A model generated the notes under the pieces. The model worked only from the letters and a program-made list of their open reading frames with translations, did no database searches and was not told the origin of the DNA. Both the position numbers and the translations under genes were made by a program. Positions 1 to 11,439 of a stretch of 64,000 nt of DNA are shown one piece after another. Origin of the DNA: Schizophyllum amplum (lineage: Eukaryota; Basidiomycota; Agaricomycetes; Agaricales; Schizophyllaceae); contig VDMD01000026.1 of the NCBI GenBank assembly GCA_007026445.1, positions 124,001 through 188,000 of the forward strand, in the 5' to 3' direction. The stretch's first letter is position 1, and each line of letters begins with the position of its first letter.

Positions 1-179
1 GTGGGAACATAGAAGTCAGGACGACATCACGGAGGCCATGACTATACTGGGTATGTTAGACGCCTTATATGATGTTCGAACCACGTCCATTACCATATAT
101 ACCGTATGGGCCCGCGCTGACATGCTTGTAGGCTCCTGGCCTCCACACTGACCGTCTCGCCCTCTTCGCTTTGCGCGCC

Positions 180-1724
180 ATGCCTGCTGACCCGCACAAA
201 ATGCAGCGCTTGCAGGCGATCCTACGCCGTAGCTTTATACACGACCGCATCGACCCATCTTCAGCCCCACGCCATGCGCCGCTCATCGAGGACATTGTTC
301 ACGACGATCAATACCTCGCGGACATCGTGATGCATCCCCCCCCCATACATATCCATATAACCACTTTTCTCAAGGACGCCGCCAGTAAAACTCAGATCAA
401 TCTCGTACGGGGCGTCGCCGAGGTCATCCCCAAGCTCCACTGCCTGGCGTTGTTCCTCCATATGCCGCAACTTGCGCCTTTCGATATCGATTTTCTCATG
501 GCCTTCTTCGCGTGGAGCCAATATGTCTTCCCAGTCGGCGTAGACCTTGGCCTATACGATCCAGCAGACCATTCATTCATCTACACTTGGCGCACGGAGA
601 CATCTGTGCAGCTCATACTCACCGCCCGGTTTATCATCTCGAAATATTCCGACGCCGTATCCGCCGCGTTCATCGACGACCCACGAGCACAACAACTGGG
701 CCTTATGTTGGTACGGGCGTGGGCATCGTGGCTGGACGACGACTGCGTCGGCCCGGATTCCCCAGTATCCCACCCCATCGTTGCCGCTCTCAGGCCCGAG
801 TACGCCCGTGTATTCGCAGGCACGATGCCCTACTTCTATATGCGCTGCACGCTGCCTGTCGTACGATCCACGATACACTCCCTCCTCGAGACCACCTTTC
901 CCAACTCCACGAACGCTCTAATCAATCGCACGAATGCTTTGCTCGCCACCTGCGAACGATCTCTCCGATTGCTGGCCAATCACAGCCCCACCGTCGAGTG
1001 CTACTTGATGCTGTGCACTCTACCGCATATTGTCCCAGTCCAGTATCGCCAGCCTGGCATCGAATTGCCACTCGCCTTGATGAAGGCCTGCGTGAGCAGC
1101 GTCAAGCGCATCCTGGTCGAAATAAAAACCCCCCGGAGCGCGTTCGACCGCTATGTCCCGGAGCACGTGTGGATGCCCCTCCTGCTCTTCTGCTCTGTGT
1201 CCGACACCAACGTCATCAACGCTTTGCAATGTGGCCTGTTCAACGTGATGGTCCGCCTGCGCAAGCTGGGCCGGCCCATATTCGGTCTTGTCGCCGCCCA
1301 CCGCGGCGCACAGCGAGTGGCACGCCTGCAACTGAACCACTTGGCTCTTCCTCTTTACAAGGTAGCCCTGCTCGGCCCGGGAGGCCGCCATACCCATATC
1401 GAACGTCTAACCGCCATCACCATTTGCCGGAGGCACCTGTTATTACAAGAAGCCAGCAAGGTCCGAGCGTCCTTCCCGACGTGCAGCATTGTCCATGTAA
1501 GCACTTCACCACCAGTTCTCAAAACGATTTGCTCAATCGTATCATACAAGTGCCCGCGCAATGGCAGGACCAGTCTCTCTCGTGCATGCCGGTGCGGGCG
1601 TTTCCTCTACTGTTCCCAAGTCTGCCAGCGCATTCACTGGCGCGAGGAGCATCGGCAGCATTGCCCTGCCCCCCACGAAGGTAGCGTCGATCCGCTGCTC
1701 TCCCGTTATGCCTTGATGTACTGA
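180..1724 (+). CDS. MYND-type zinc finger protein
   Basis: Seen: an open frame from the ATG at 180 to TGA at 1722-1724. Near the end is a Cys/His cluster with the MYND layout: CRCGRFLYCSQVC, then IHW, then HRQHC about 15 residues on. A 54 nt GTAAGC...AAG segment (1497-1550) has length divisible by three; removing it gives a 496 aa protein and brings another cysteine pair next to the finger, so I treat it as an intron. Known: MYND fingers (C6HC) are protein-interaction modules, and C-terminal MYND proteins with a long helical N-terminal region are abundant in mushroom genomes. The roughly 440 residues before the finger are helical-looking with no motif I recognise. The intron is inferred and could be retained. 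Confidence 0.8.
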   Translation: MPADPHKMQRLQAILRRSFIHDRIDPSSAPRHAPLIEDIVHDDQYLADIVMHPPPIHIHITTFLKDAASKTQINLVRGVAEVIPKLHCLALFLHMPQLAPFDIDFLMAFFAWSQYVFPVGVDLGLYDPADHSFIYTWRTETSVQLILTARFIISKYSDAVSAAFIDDPRAQQLGLMLVRAWASWLDDDCVGPDSPVSHPIVAALRPEYARVFAGTMPYFYMRCTLPVVRSTIHSLLETTFPNSTNALINRTNALLATCERSLRLLANHSPTVECYLMLCTLPHIVPVQYRQPGIELPLALMKACVSSVKRILVEIKTPRSAFDRYVPEHVWMPLLLFCSVSDTNVINALQCGLFNVMVRLRKLGRPIFGLVAAHRGAQRVARLQLNHLALPLYKVALLGPGGRHTHIERLTAITICRRHLLLQEASKVRASFPTCSIVHVSTSPPVLKTICSIVSYKCPRNGRTSLSRACRCGRFLYCSQVCQRIHWREEHRQHCPAPHEGSVDPLLSRYALMY

Positions 1725-2375
1725 CTGCCGCTCAAGGTCTCACCTCAACGCGCGTGGTCTCCCATGCAGTTGCAGAGGCCAGGCTCCTCATGATTTCGTT
1801 GGGTATTGGGCCCACCTACGTTTCCACTACGCCCTTGCGCTTCACCCTCAGGCTAGATCACTTAGATGGCGTAGACCCTTCATGGTCTACGCCTCCGCTT
1901 GATCCAGCAGACACCATGGCGGGATCCCACTCATCTGTCGTGGTCGACGTTCAGTACCTGACCGATCAACATTCAGCGCCAGTCGGTGCGACGCAGTCTG
2001 AACTGCGAACCGTCCGCGTGCATGTGCACCCTGCGTCCTGCGTTGGATACGGAGCACGCTACCAGTCTCTCACCTGTACCTACCGTGCGTCCTTTTTCTA
2101 TTCTGCATCGTCAGTCTCTGATCCCCGCCGACGCAGCCTTCGCCGAAGATTAGTATCACTGCTAGGCTCTTATCTGTATACCTATCTCGCCGCGTAACAC
2201 TTTCTTGGTTTCACTGTACGCAAAGGGCCCTCTCGATCAATCTTCAACCTCTTCAAAGTTCTGCTTCAATGTCATCTTTTGTCATGACAGTCTTGACAAT
2301 CGCATTTGTCTGATGTAGGTTACGACAACGCGGCCGAGTGGGTTCAGCAGCATGCTTTTGACCGTCCGAGCAAGA
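1725..2375. other. no gene seen
   Basis: Between the MYND gene and the minisatellite. An open frame at 1754-2197 begins with GTG, has no recognisable domain and no clear coding bias. I see nothing else here. Confidence 0.5.
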
Positions 2376-3050
2376 GGCCTCGGAGGGATCGCCGCCTCTT
2401 CACGAAGACGCCCCAGGCCCTCCGCGGACAATTTCTCGCCCCTTAGTACCACCGGCGACGCCGACGCTGTCGAAGATCAAAGCTAGTGCGTTGTGAGTGC
2501 CTTCGCTCCACTCCAGGGTTTGCTATCGTGACTGTCGCGCAGACGCTCGGACGCGGGACCGCCCGCGAAGACGTCTCGGAGGCACCGCCGCCTCTTCACG
2601 GAGGCACCGAGCCCCTTCGCGGACGGTCCCGCCCTTACCACCAGCGACGCCGATGCTGTCAAGAGCGTTGCAAAGAGTCTTTGTTGTACTCTGGTGTTTG
2701 ATATCTTGACTGTAGCGCAGACGCTCGGATGTGGGACCCTTCCGTGAAGACGCCGGGTGGGCGCCACCGCCTCTTCACAAAGACACCCAGCCCCTTTTCG
2801 CGGACGGTCCCGCCCTTACGACTGGCGACACCGCTGGTGTCGAATGCCAGCTCGCTGTACGTGCCTGAGTTCGACTGTAGTGTTTGTTATCTTGACTGTC
2901 GCACAGTCCCTGGACGCGGGACTGCCCGAGGACGCCGCGGGAGGCAACGCTGCCTCTCCACGAAGAGACACCAACCCATTCGCGCCTCCGCCACGTCCAG
3001 TCTTCACAGAGGGTCCCACCCTCAACACCAGCGAGGCGTATGTCATTAAA
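2376..3050. repeat. GC-rich minisatellite cluster (Cctcttcacgga family)
   Basis: Irregular repeats of words such as CCTCTTCACGGAGGC, GCGAAGACG and CCTTCGCGGACGGTCCCGCC, arranged as about three 160-210 bp composite units. Each composite also carries a version of the phrase CTTGACTGTAGCGCAGACGCT. The block 2570-2795 recurs in two separated pieces at 15640-15771 and 17663-17761. Open frames across it are by-products of the repetition. Confidence 0.8.
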
Positions 3051-3413
3051 CCCTACTCATTGTAAGCCCATGTTGCTATAATACGTCTCTTGTACCAACG
3101 GCGCACATGATAGCCACGGGCTTGTTCGCACCCTCCGCGAAGACGCTGCGCGCTCCTCACCCAAGGTGCCCCACCGTGTCTAGCGATGGTTACTCCTGCG
3201 CAGCACCCTGAGCCCAAGGCTGACTGTAGGCGACAGGCTGGCGGTGGACTCGGTGCTGTACGTATGCAATGTTGGGCACTCAATATAAGTGATAATATCC
3301 TCCCTCGTCACTGGGCATCAAACCTCCATTCCTAATACATGTCAACACACAGCGCTCGGTCTCACAGTCCCAGAGGTTTGCTCTCCACGGTCCTGCCCTT
3401 CCCAGCCCTCATC

Positions 3414-3942
3414 ATGGCCTCTGTTGCTGAAGGGCTTGCATTTACTCCTGATGTTCTTGTACGATACAATCTGCATGCAGAGCTTATACTCACGCGCCCG
3501 CAGGCCTTCGTCAATGGCCTCCTGTCCGCCAAAGACGCGGAGATTAGAAACCTCAAGTTAAGATTGAAGGATCTTGACCACGCCAAGGCGCTAGCCGCGC
3601 AGTCGGCTACGCACTCTGAGCAACGCATGGACCAGCTTCGCCTGCAGATGGCCGATCTGGCGCTCGAGGTCGAAAAGCTTCAGCACGATGCTCAGTCTAG
3701 CAGGGCGTCAGACGAGGGCAACATGTATATGCTGCGAATGGTCGCCGATGTCTGGGTGAGTGTTCCGCCAACTTCCAGTCACGCACAACTGAATTTCTCA
3801 GGGGAGACGTTCAAAAAATCTGCCGCAATGCCTCTCCTGCGGTGGCGTGGCCCTTCTGAGCGCCAGTCCGTGCAATCACGCCGTCTGCGGCGCAGCCAGC
3901 TGCACGTACAGCGATTGTACCCGCTGTGGTCACCCCTGCTGA
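3414..3942 (+). CDS. small coiled-coil protein with C-terminal cysteine cluster (RING-like)
   Basis: Two exons are inferred: 3414-3755 and 3802-3942, with a 46 nt GTGAGT...CAG phase-0 intron. The 160 aa product has a charged heptad-type coiled coil at about residues 40-105. After splicing it has a dense Cys/His cluster: CLSC, ten residues, CNHAVC, then SC, DC, TRC and HPC. The spacing resembles a RING or related zinc site but is not canonical: four rather than two residues separate the fifth and sixth ligands. The same frame stays open after the TGA at 3940-3942, with a plausible helical tail to 4176 (TLANMSSVLQRIHELTAEEQ). Either the stop is a recent mutation or a further intron is missed. 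Known: coiled-coil plus RING architectures act as ubiquitin ligases. Ligase function here is inference only. Confidence 0.6.
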
Positions 3943-4439
3943 ATGCGCTCATCATGTCTCCGAGTCGGGATGCTTCGCTCGCAAAGCCAATGGGCGTGTG
4001 TGCTATGGGGGGACGTAACTGGCTTCCAGCTCATCTCAAACTACCAGGGAGAGGCTGCGCTCCGAACTCTTGCCAACATGAGTTCCGTGCTCCAGCGTAT
4101 ACATGAGCTCACCGCTGAAGAGCAGCTCGCCGATGATCACGACCTTGCCGACACCTCCCTTGGCCCGCCACCCTGAAGTACGAGACCTACGCTCGTATGT
4201 TTTGCACCTTAATGCCACTCTCATCCTACTCCAATGTGTCTTATCGATGCTGCTTTTTTCTGCGTGTGAATTCGCATAAGTAGTTAAGACCGTCAGGTAA
4301 CAGCCTGCAAGCCAAGATATTCCTTAACCGTGAGCGACCGCGAGGTCGCCGAATTTCCAGAAGTTCTGAGTAAACACACCTACTGTATCATCGTTCATTC
4401 TGAATCACTGGCAGCAGCACGCATACACCAAATAAATGA

Positions 4440-4580
4440 CAACCTCCTTTGGGCCTCCCGCGGAGACGCCGCAGCCTCTTCGCGGAGACGCCGCAGCCTC
4501 TTCACGGAGACGCCGCAGCCTCTTCGCGGAGACGCCGCAGCTTCTTCACGCCGAAGCGGCAGCCTCTTTGCGCCTCACCC
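4440..4580. repeat. 21-bp tandem repeat GGAGACGCCGCAGCCTCTTC
   Basis: Four to five head-to-tail copies of a 21 bp unit with the alternation CGCGG/CACGG. The unit shares its core (CCTCTTCACGGAGRC) with the clusters at 2.4-3.0 kb and 15.6 kb, so it belongs to the same dispersed family. It ends about 25 bp before the segmental duplication starts. Confidence 0.8.
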
Positions 4581-4612
4581 GGGGTGACGCTTAGGTTGCC
4601 GACTGGGATATC

Positions 4613-5787
4613 ATGTCAGTGATGGTGTCCCATTATGCAACCTCCATTAACCTGTCTTCCACCAGCATACACCTGCGGGCAAGGCGCATGTCGTGTACAC
4701 ACGCCTGCACACGGTGACTGTCGGCAGCCACTATGTGAACTGGATGGGACTCCCTCGCATGGAGCTTTTCCGGTCGTTCGAGAAACTGACAGACCGCGCT
4801 GCTACAAACCACAACCACTGTTACGTTCAGCTCATGCTCATCTATATGGCGGCCTCTCTTCCGGCGCGGGTCAAGGAGGGTGGAGGCGAGTGTACTATGA
4901 GGTCTCATATGCAAAGCAACTGACTATCGAGGGCTAGTCTTCTTCAAAAAACCCCTCATCGCGCTGTGCCTTATGGTACTATGGCCTCGCAAATACATAC
5001 ATCCCGGCAGCATTGAAGAAAGGGTTCAACTGGTCTGCATTGCCGTTCTGAAAAGGCTCGTTCCGGACCAGTTCGCCAGCGAGCCTGCACATGGGGGGAG
5101 CCGCGCGATCGTCGACCTCCCCGACATGTCCGTCATCCGGCGGTCGTACTTATTCGAGAGCTTGAAGGACCAAGATCCGGGTCCTGAGGTCGACATCGGC
5201 AGCTGCTTGGAAAAATACGTGGGTTGGACACCGCCCGCGGACGATCTCGTTTTGGCCCTGAAGGGTAGGGCAACCGCGTCCTTTCCCCGACGGCAGGCGC
5301 AGCCCTTGAGTGCCGTACGCGCGTGCCATGATGGTTCCAGCTCGGGACCTAAGCGCGGTTACAAACATCCTGGTCAGAGAGCGTGCACCGCCGAGGGTGT
5401 TTCGCAGGACACTCTTCGTCCTCTCAGCCGCCTCGTACTGTCGCCCCGGAATACGGAATACGCTCCTCCCAGCGCATCTTTTCACAGCTAGCTTCTCGTA
5501 TCGAAGTCTGCACCGCAAATGAAGACGACACGGATGATGCGCCGCGGCAGTCGCGGACTAGCGAGTCTAGTAGAACTGGCGGAAAGGAGCCAGTGCGAGG
5601 TAAGTCGAATGTAGCATCGTGATGACCACCATTGACGGGCTTCTCAGTTCCTCAGCAGAGCCGAGGCGTCGCAAGGGCCGTCAAGCGGAAGAGATCAGCA
5701 CAGTCGGACGACGACGGCCGAGACGCAAGACCCACTCGGCGTGAGGGAGAATCAGACGGAGAACAACCAACGAAGAAATCGAGTTAG
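4613..5787 (+). pseudogene. frame-broken copy of the unrecognised five-exon gene at 30085-31260
   Basis: Same exon layout as the copy at 30085, but with two lesions. A 1 bp deletion near 4671 shifts the frame after about 20 codons from the equivalent start. The first intron begins GCGAGT (4886) where the other copy has GTGAGT. GC-AG introns can splice, so the donor change alone is not lethal; the deletion is. Exons equivalent to 4932-5264 and 5648-5787 remain open. The basic C-terminal tail (RAVKRKRSAQ) and the stop at 5785-5787 are conserved. Confidence 0.7.
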
Positions 5788-6576
5788 TACTATCAGGCAT
5801 TGGTAATCGGTAGAACTGCCACTTCCATAGATTGGGTATACACAACCTTCCGAGCCAGCCAGTTGACGCGCGGCATTCTCCAGAACCTGCGATAAACTAG
5901 AAGCGCAAGCTGTGTTGAGGCCCCCGGGTGCAGAGCTCAGTGCTCCCGACCTCAAGCATCATAGCCGTATTTTCGGCTGCATTCATCCAATCTAAGGGAA
6001 TTATTGAGTGTGCGGTGGGGAGCGCTGTGCCATTGCTAATGTCAACTCAGAGAGAACAAGGGATAGCTGCGAACCCTCGGGCCTGGTTATGATCAGCCGG
6101 GTCTTCTCTAAAAGGTAATCGCCATTCCATAAACGGTAATCGCCTGCCCGCAAAAGACGTGATCAAATGATCGGCCCGGGACGATCAATCGCGAGCTGCT
6201 CTCTTGCTTCTCGCCGTCATGAGCTCTTGCTGGCTGTCCAGGATGTTGCACCCGACCATCGTCCGCGGCGCCTCACCCGCCCTGCGACCTTGAAGATGAG
6301 GGGGACGCCCAGTACGGAATTGTTCGAGCGAGCGTCACCGTGCGGCTGGTTCTCTCTCGGTGCGTGAACGCATGTTGCGATCTCGTCGCCTGCTCAAGTT
6401 CCCTAGCCAGGTCGACGTCGGCGCGTCCCTATTGCCCCTCCCCCTTCCTCTGCGATCGGAGGGCTTGGTTACCAGGCTACATTTCACCGGTCCTCGACGG
6501 CCCTGTCCGCGCCGTTGAGACTTCGTCCACTTAGCTCTCATCCAGGCCCTTCACGACACCCCGCACCCCCCAGTAG

Positions 6577-6624
<48 letters not shown>

Positions 6625-7080
6625 TATACACGCGGATCTTTCGGCCGCGAAGTCACCGGCACTGCTGTCCTCCATCCCATCGCTCCGATTCATCGTCTCA
6701 GAGGTCAGTGCACCCATCTCGCTCCGTTGGCTTCACTTCTCATCATCATCGTATACAGGCAACTGACAGCTAGGTTCAGGATCCTGTATTGCTTGCCAGA
6801 ATCCAGCGCCCCGCGCACTTTTCGGAACTCGTTCATGTACTTTGACTTTGTTTTTTGCAATATACCTGTCGAATCAAGCAGCGCTGCGTACCAACGCTTC
6901 GTGAAGGGTTCGCGCGATGAGTCCACGAGTAATGTAAGACAAAGAACAGTGACTGATGCAGGCATCGATCAATGTCGGCATCGTCCTTTGTTCGCCAGAC
7001 GCCCTTTATAATACCAAGACGCCCGGCCATACTTCTCCCACAACCATCCTACCACCACCATCGGCGCCGCCAAGACCGCC

Positions 7081-7541
7081 ATGTCCGAAGATCGCGTCGC
7101 GCGCACGACCATCGACTCGGTTAACCTGCCCGAGCAAGCACAGAGACCGCAATCCAACACGGGCGCGCACAAAGGCGTGCAAGGGACCAGCTCATCATCG
7201 TCGGAGCGCTGTGCGTGAACTCGTTACTTTTGCCTTCGTTCCTAGTGACTTACGGGCACCATGAAGTCGCCGAGTATGCGCATCCGGGCAGGCGTCGGAC
7301 CGCACGCAAAACCCCTCCACCCCAAGACCACCACCCCACCTTTCCGGGTCCTGTGTTCATCACACCCGATGGAGCGGAGGAGTACGAAGTGGAATGCATA
7401 TTGTTCAAGGTCATCATGCGAGACCGCCGTATCTTCTACGGCGTTCGCTGGACAGGGTGGGGCCCCATGGGAGATACTATAGAGCCCGCAGCACATCTCG
7501 ACCGCTGCTTAGCCCTGTCTGACTGGGAACTGCTAGCCTAG
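7081..7541 (+). CDS. chromodomain protein (copy A)
   Basis: Two exons: 7081-7210 and 7267-7541. The 56 nt intron (GTGCGT...AAG) falls in phase 1 and joins two frames exactly, giving 134 aa. Residues about 80-130 form a chromodomain: EYEVECILF, then YGVRWTGWG, then TIEPAAHLDRC. This matches the Y-x-V-E-x-I-L ... W-x-G-(W/Y) ... W/I-E-P-x-x-x-L pattern of the fold. The N-terminal 75 residues are Ser/Pro/Arg-rich and likely disordered. Known: chromodomains bind methylated histone tails and also form the C-terminus of Ty3/gypsy integrases (chromoviruses). No integrase or RT lies beside it, so it may be a captured integrase tail or a small stand-alone chromatin reader. Copy B at 32541 encodes the same chromodomain exon. 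Confidence 0.78.
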
Positions 7542-7648
7542 TCATGAAGTAGCTTCGTCGTGCCAGACCCGCCGACGCGCAACGAGTCGAATAGATCTTT
7601 GCTTCGCATGCGCTGGAACAGTCACGACGTGCAGCGTGGCTGATGAGG

Positions 7649-9149
7649 TAGCACCGACAAGGCCAGGTGTCCGTCTTGCACTCGCTGTAGTATGCTCGAA
7701 CACAAATTCGAACCCGAACCTGCCTCACACTGGCAGTCCGATTCATGAGCACTGTGTGCAGGATGGCACGTTAACATACGCTCTCGTTCTACTTTACGCC
7801 ATATCCTGTATGACAATGTCGCTGTCGAGCTACGGTGCGACGGGCGGAAGCCCAATGCGATGCCGAGACATACACTGCGAGACTGATGAGAGTGGCCGGC
7901 GGGCGCAGGCTGAGATTTCACTGTAGTGTGAAAGGCGCGCCCTCGGTTCGAGCTAGTTGAAGCTGCGGTGTCCTGCGGTGTTCTGGATGTCAGGCCAGCT
8001 CTTCGAGACCGGCGAGGCAACGTCGACTACAGCACACCTTCACGGTGCTAAGCTAAGTCTTGCGCGTCCAACGTGCCTCTCACACCTTCTTCAATCCCGA
8101 AGGACGTTTCTTCACCGTCTGGTCAGGCGGCTGACACGAGTGCGCTGAACCTTGCCGTTGGGAGCGACGCGCTTGGGTTGGGAACAACGCGACTCAGATT
8201 TGCGTGTCACTGTACCGTATTGTGGCGTGGGCTCCTATGCGGCTCCAGACTGTCACCGGCAAGAATGTGCTAAACATGGGCGGTGACTATGCCACTTCCT
8301 CCTGCACGGCATGGTCGGATTCTACACATGAGATGCGACGAAGCGCTCGTCTCTCACGTGCTTGACGAAAGTGAAGCTTATTGACTCTGATCCTAGATCT
8401 CCCAGTGGTGGAGGGACACGCTGAACCTGGTTTTTTGTTAAAGAGGCAATCACTGGGGAAACGCACGCGGTCGGCGTCGCGCTGAGATGTAGCGCATTCT
8501 GAACGTGAATCGGCTGCGCACCATCCGAGATATGCTCAATATGTGGCGTGACTAAGCCACGCGTCCTCCGCGCCATTCATGAGGAAGTCTTTACCGTTGA
8601 AGATCCAGTACAGACTCTTCAGCGTAGCATACAACACATAAGATCAGGACATAACGATCGAAGGCACAATAGTGGCATCCATTTGTGAGGGCTCGACTCG
8701 ACACTCGAATGGAGGCGGCGACGGTTGAGCTAGGCGAGTGAGACGAGTCTCGATCGGCGAGCGAGTCGAAATAGTTAGATTGGTGAGAATCGAGATATGT
8801 GTAGTTGACGGCAGGCGGTGTGAGTCCAAGCCTGGGGTTCGTACCAGAGCTTAGGAGCACGGCGAGCGAGTAGTCAAAGTTATCGAGTCTAAGGTAGCCT
8901 CGTGTATGTAGTGCATGAATATAAGGATCGTGTGGTTGCCATGTGGGTAACTTTCAATACGGAAGACAAAGGTATGAACGGGTCATGACACTAATCATCA
9001 AGAAAACTCTTCTCAAGACTTTTTGCGTGCCATCCCAGTCTGTGTATGAGAAACTGTCAAGCTGTAAAAGACAAAGCAAGGCGAGACATTAGTTGAGATC
9101 TTTGCAGGACAAAGTGGAAACTCACGAGTGGCGCAAAAAGTATCACCTT
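7649..9149. other. 1.5 kb without a supported gene
   Basis: Only short open frames starting at non-ATG codons or lacking splice partners. No repeats shared with the rest of the window were noticed. Confidence 0.5.
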
Positions 9150-11439
9150 TCATAGCACGACATAGACGCCTGGATGTTGGTTGATATGCGCTTCAGCCAG
9201 CTTTCTCGCACCCCTGTGCAGCTTTCCTGCTGTGTGAGCGAAATTGAGAATCTTTTTCCACTCTACACGAGTGAGCCCCGCAAAGTGCCCGTCCACCAGT
9301 CTGCTCCGCGCAGCCACAAACCAACATTCTGCATCGTGAGTCCATATACCCGTATTCGCGCCGTGTAGCTGGAACGTGTGCTCAGATGGCCAAAGCGAAA
9401 CATTCTTCACGTTCGAAGGGTTGGAGCTACCTGGCAAAAGCTCTTCAGTGATGCACGTCGAGAGCATGCAGAAAGCGCTGACTGTTTGCGACATGGAAGA
9501 GGCCAGACACTAGTTCTTCTTCATCCATGCTGAGGGCGTCGTCTAGAAGGACTGTTCCGTCTGAAAGATGCAGTTCAAGGGCCCCTTGACCATGCAGGGC
9601 GAAGCGAGACGGTCCAGCGAGTACGGCAGTCACTGGCACTGCGTCTCGCGCTATACGTCCGACTATGCCGCCATGTTTTGCAGCCGCTCGACCGCGATAT
9701 GATAGCAAGAATGTATTCAGCCTGTCGCAGTATACGGCGTGGTCCACGGAGTCGAATTGATAGCCGTGTGGGCGCCAGCCGAAGCCGACGAATGATGGTA
9801 TCGTTGACGAGGGGACAAGATCGAGAGGCGACGCAGTAAGACGCTGTGGTAGGACCGTGTAGAAGCGGCATCCGAGGTCGTACAACGTCTTAACCAGGGA
9901 TTCTAGGTCATGGCAGTCGTTCTTCATACGAAGACACATCAAAGCGATTGCCGCATCCTCCACCGCGACTTGATATTCGACGCTAGGATTTTGGCTGTTC
10001 TCTCGGAACACGTAGAACGTCTTGCTGTGAGGAGACCCGTCCTCTGAAAGAACACGAAGGGAGAGAGGTTGTTCGAGGCAGGCCCAAGACGTCCATTTCT
10101 CGTCCTTGGCGAGGTCTAGCAGCTCCGAGTGCTCAGGTAGTTGGGCCTGTCCGGTGTTGGCCCGAAGCGTCATGTCGATGAAAGGGCGCAGCGTGCTGAC
10201 ATCCTCAGGAATGGGCATCGGAGCAAGGGAAAGGTGGGCCATGCCTTCGCCCAGCGAACGCATGATGGTCTGTGTACTAGGTCTATCCGTCTGCTGAGCT
10301 CCAGGCGCCGCATCGACGACGAAGCCGTAGCGTATACCGGCCATTTGCTTTATATCGTCAGCGACACGTTTGACGCCCACCGACAACGTATTCACTGCAT
10401 GCGCGCTGAATGCGTATGGCGCGTGAAGAGCGCGTTCGTCCGTCAGGAGCCGGAACGGCAGCACATCATCCATAGTGGCCGAGCTGCTCGCCTGACTGGT
10501 GATAGCGGGGTTCGTAGCTGAGGCTTCTTCATCGACCCCCGACAATGCAGAAGGTGTGCCAAGGACTGCAGCGGTACTCGCACGATCTATGTCTCGTGAC
10601 GTGGGCACAAGCCTCCGATATGCGTAGAACGCTGCCTGCCTGTTAATCTTTCTCACTTCTTCCACGTCATCTTTGCCTCCCCAGACGAGGTATACGGGCA
10701 CGTCGGTGTATATGAGCTTGACGATCCAGGACGAGTAGTGGCATTCCCTGGGGTATACAAAAACCCCCGCGACAGGAAGCCGCCAGGTGTCGATAAGCGC
10801 GCTAATCCAGGCATGGTGAAGCAGACGACCTTCTAGCACAAGAATGTCGCGTAGCGCGCCCATGTTGACTTGTCCATGGATGCCCGTCAGAGCGGGGTTC
10901 TTGAGAATTAGGAAACGACACTCTGCGAGGAGAATAGCGAATGCGTCTCTTGAGCGCTCGACGCATCTTCGCGCCGCTCCACGACCTTCGTGAGAGCGAC
11001 GGTAGCCATAGTAGCTGGGCGAGACCCAGGATTTGTAGGATAGAGGGAATTCACCCGAATCTTCGTGTTGAATAAGGATGTTTCTGATGGCGATCAGGCG
11101 GAGTTCCATATCCATCCAATACTCCAGCACGTGGAGGTCGAGGTGCCATCCCCGCGATATAGTCTCCACTATGAGGGCGTTTCGCGAGGCAAATGAGCAT
11201 AGCAGGGGGTTTTCCGTTTGCTCAAGGTCGCGCGGAGTGAGGGCGGCGTACGGAAATGTGGTGGAGAACGGGCGAGGAGCGGCGAGATCCCAAGGATATT
11301 CCTGTGGTTCCTCCATGTGCGGTAGGATGCACGGAATGCGGAGGTTAGGTAGGCCGCCTCGCTTGGAGACGAAGACTGATTCAGTCTGGTAAACTTCGTA
11401 TTCACAGCCTAGCCAGAGGGGATCTGTGTAGCGGCTCAT
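9150..11439 (-). CDS. large hypothetical protein, lineage-type family
   Basis: The main exon runs from the ATG at 11439 to 9483. A 52 nt intron (9431-9482, GTCAGC...CAG with CACTGAAG as branch region) restores phase into 9430-9150, giving 745 aa. Without that intron the main frame stops at 9445. Segments such as WHLDLHVLEYWMDME, GVFVYPRECHYSSW and the last-exon WTHDAECWFVAARS look conserved and non-repetitive, as in expanded families of uncharacterised proteins in wood-decay fungi. This family impression is from memory, not a search. No signal peptide, membrane helix or catalytic motif is evident. The donor GTCAGC is unusual, so the last exon is the least certain part. Confidence 0.75.

Larger units (their letters stand above)
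4605..7648. repeat. segmental duplication, copy A (about 3.04 kb)
   Basis: Direct, nearly identical copy of 30077-33108. Differences I can see: copy A lacks one A near 4671; it has GC instead of GT at one splice donor (4886-4887); it has 13 extra bases near 5968; it differs by about one dinucleotide in the (TC)n(AC)n tract at 6575-6625; and it has one T fewer near 6850. Similarity ends abruptly at both borders (GGGATATCATG on the left; about 20 bp after GCGCTGGAA on the right). No target-site duplication was found. Confidence 0.93.

Noticed and set aside
512..1684. 390-codon open frame overlapping the MYND gene
   Set aside because: Non-ATG start, Arg/Pro/His-rich composition typical of an alternative frame of a GC-rich gene, no domain.
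2483..3065. Several long frames on both strands
   Set aside because: They lie wholly in the minisatellite, whose 21 bp unit keeps all frames open.
6515..6766. Frames with long Ser-Leu and Thr-His runs (also in the other copies)
   Set aside because: Direct translation of the (TC)n(AC)n microsatellite; not coding evidence.
10141..10521. Plus-strand frame over the 745 aa gene
   Set aside because: Antisense shadow of a well-supported minus-strand gene.
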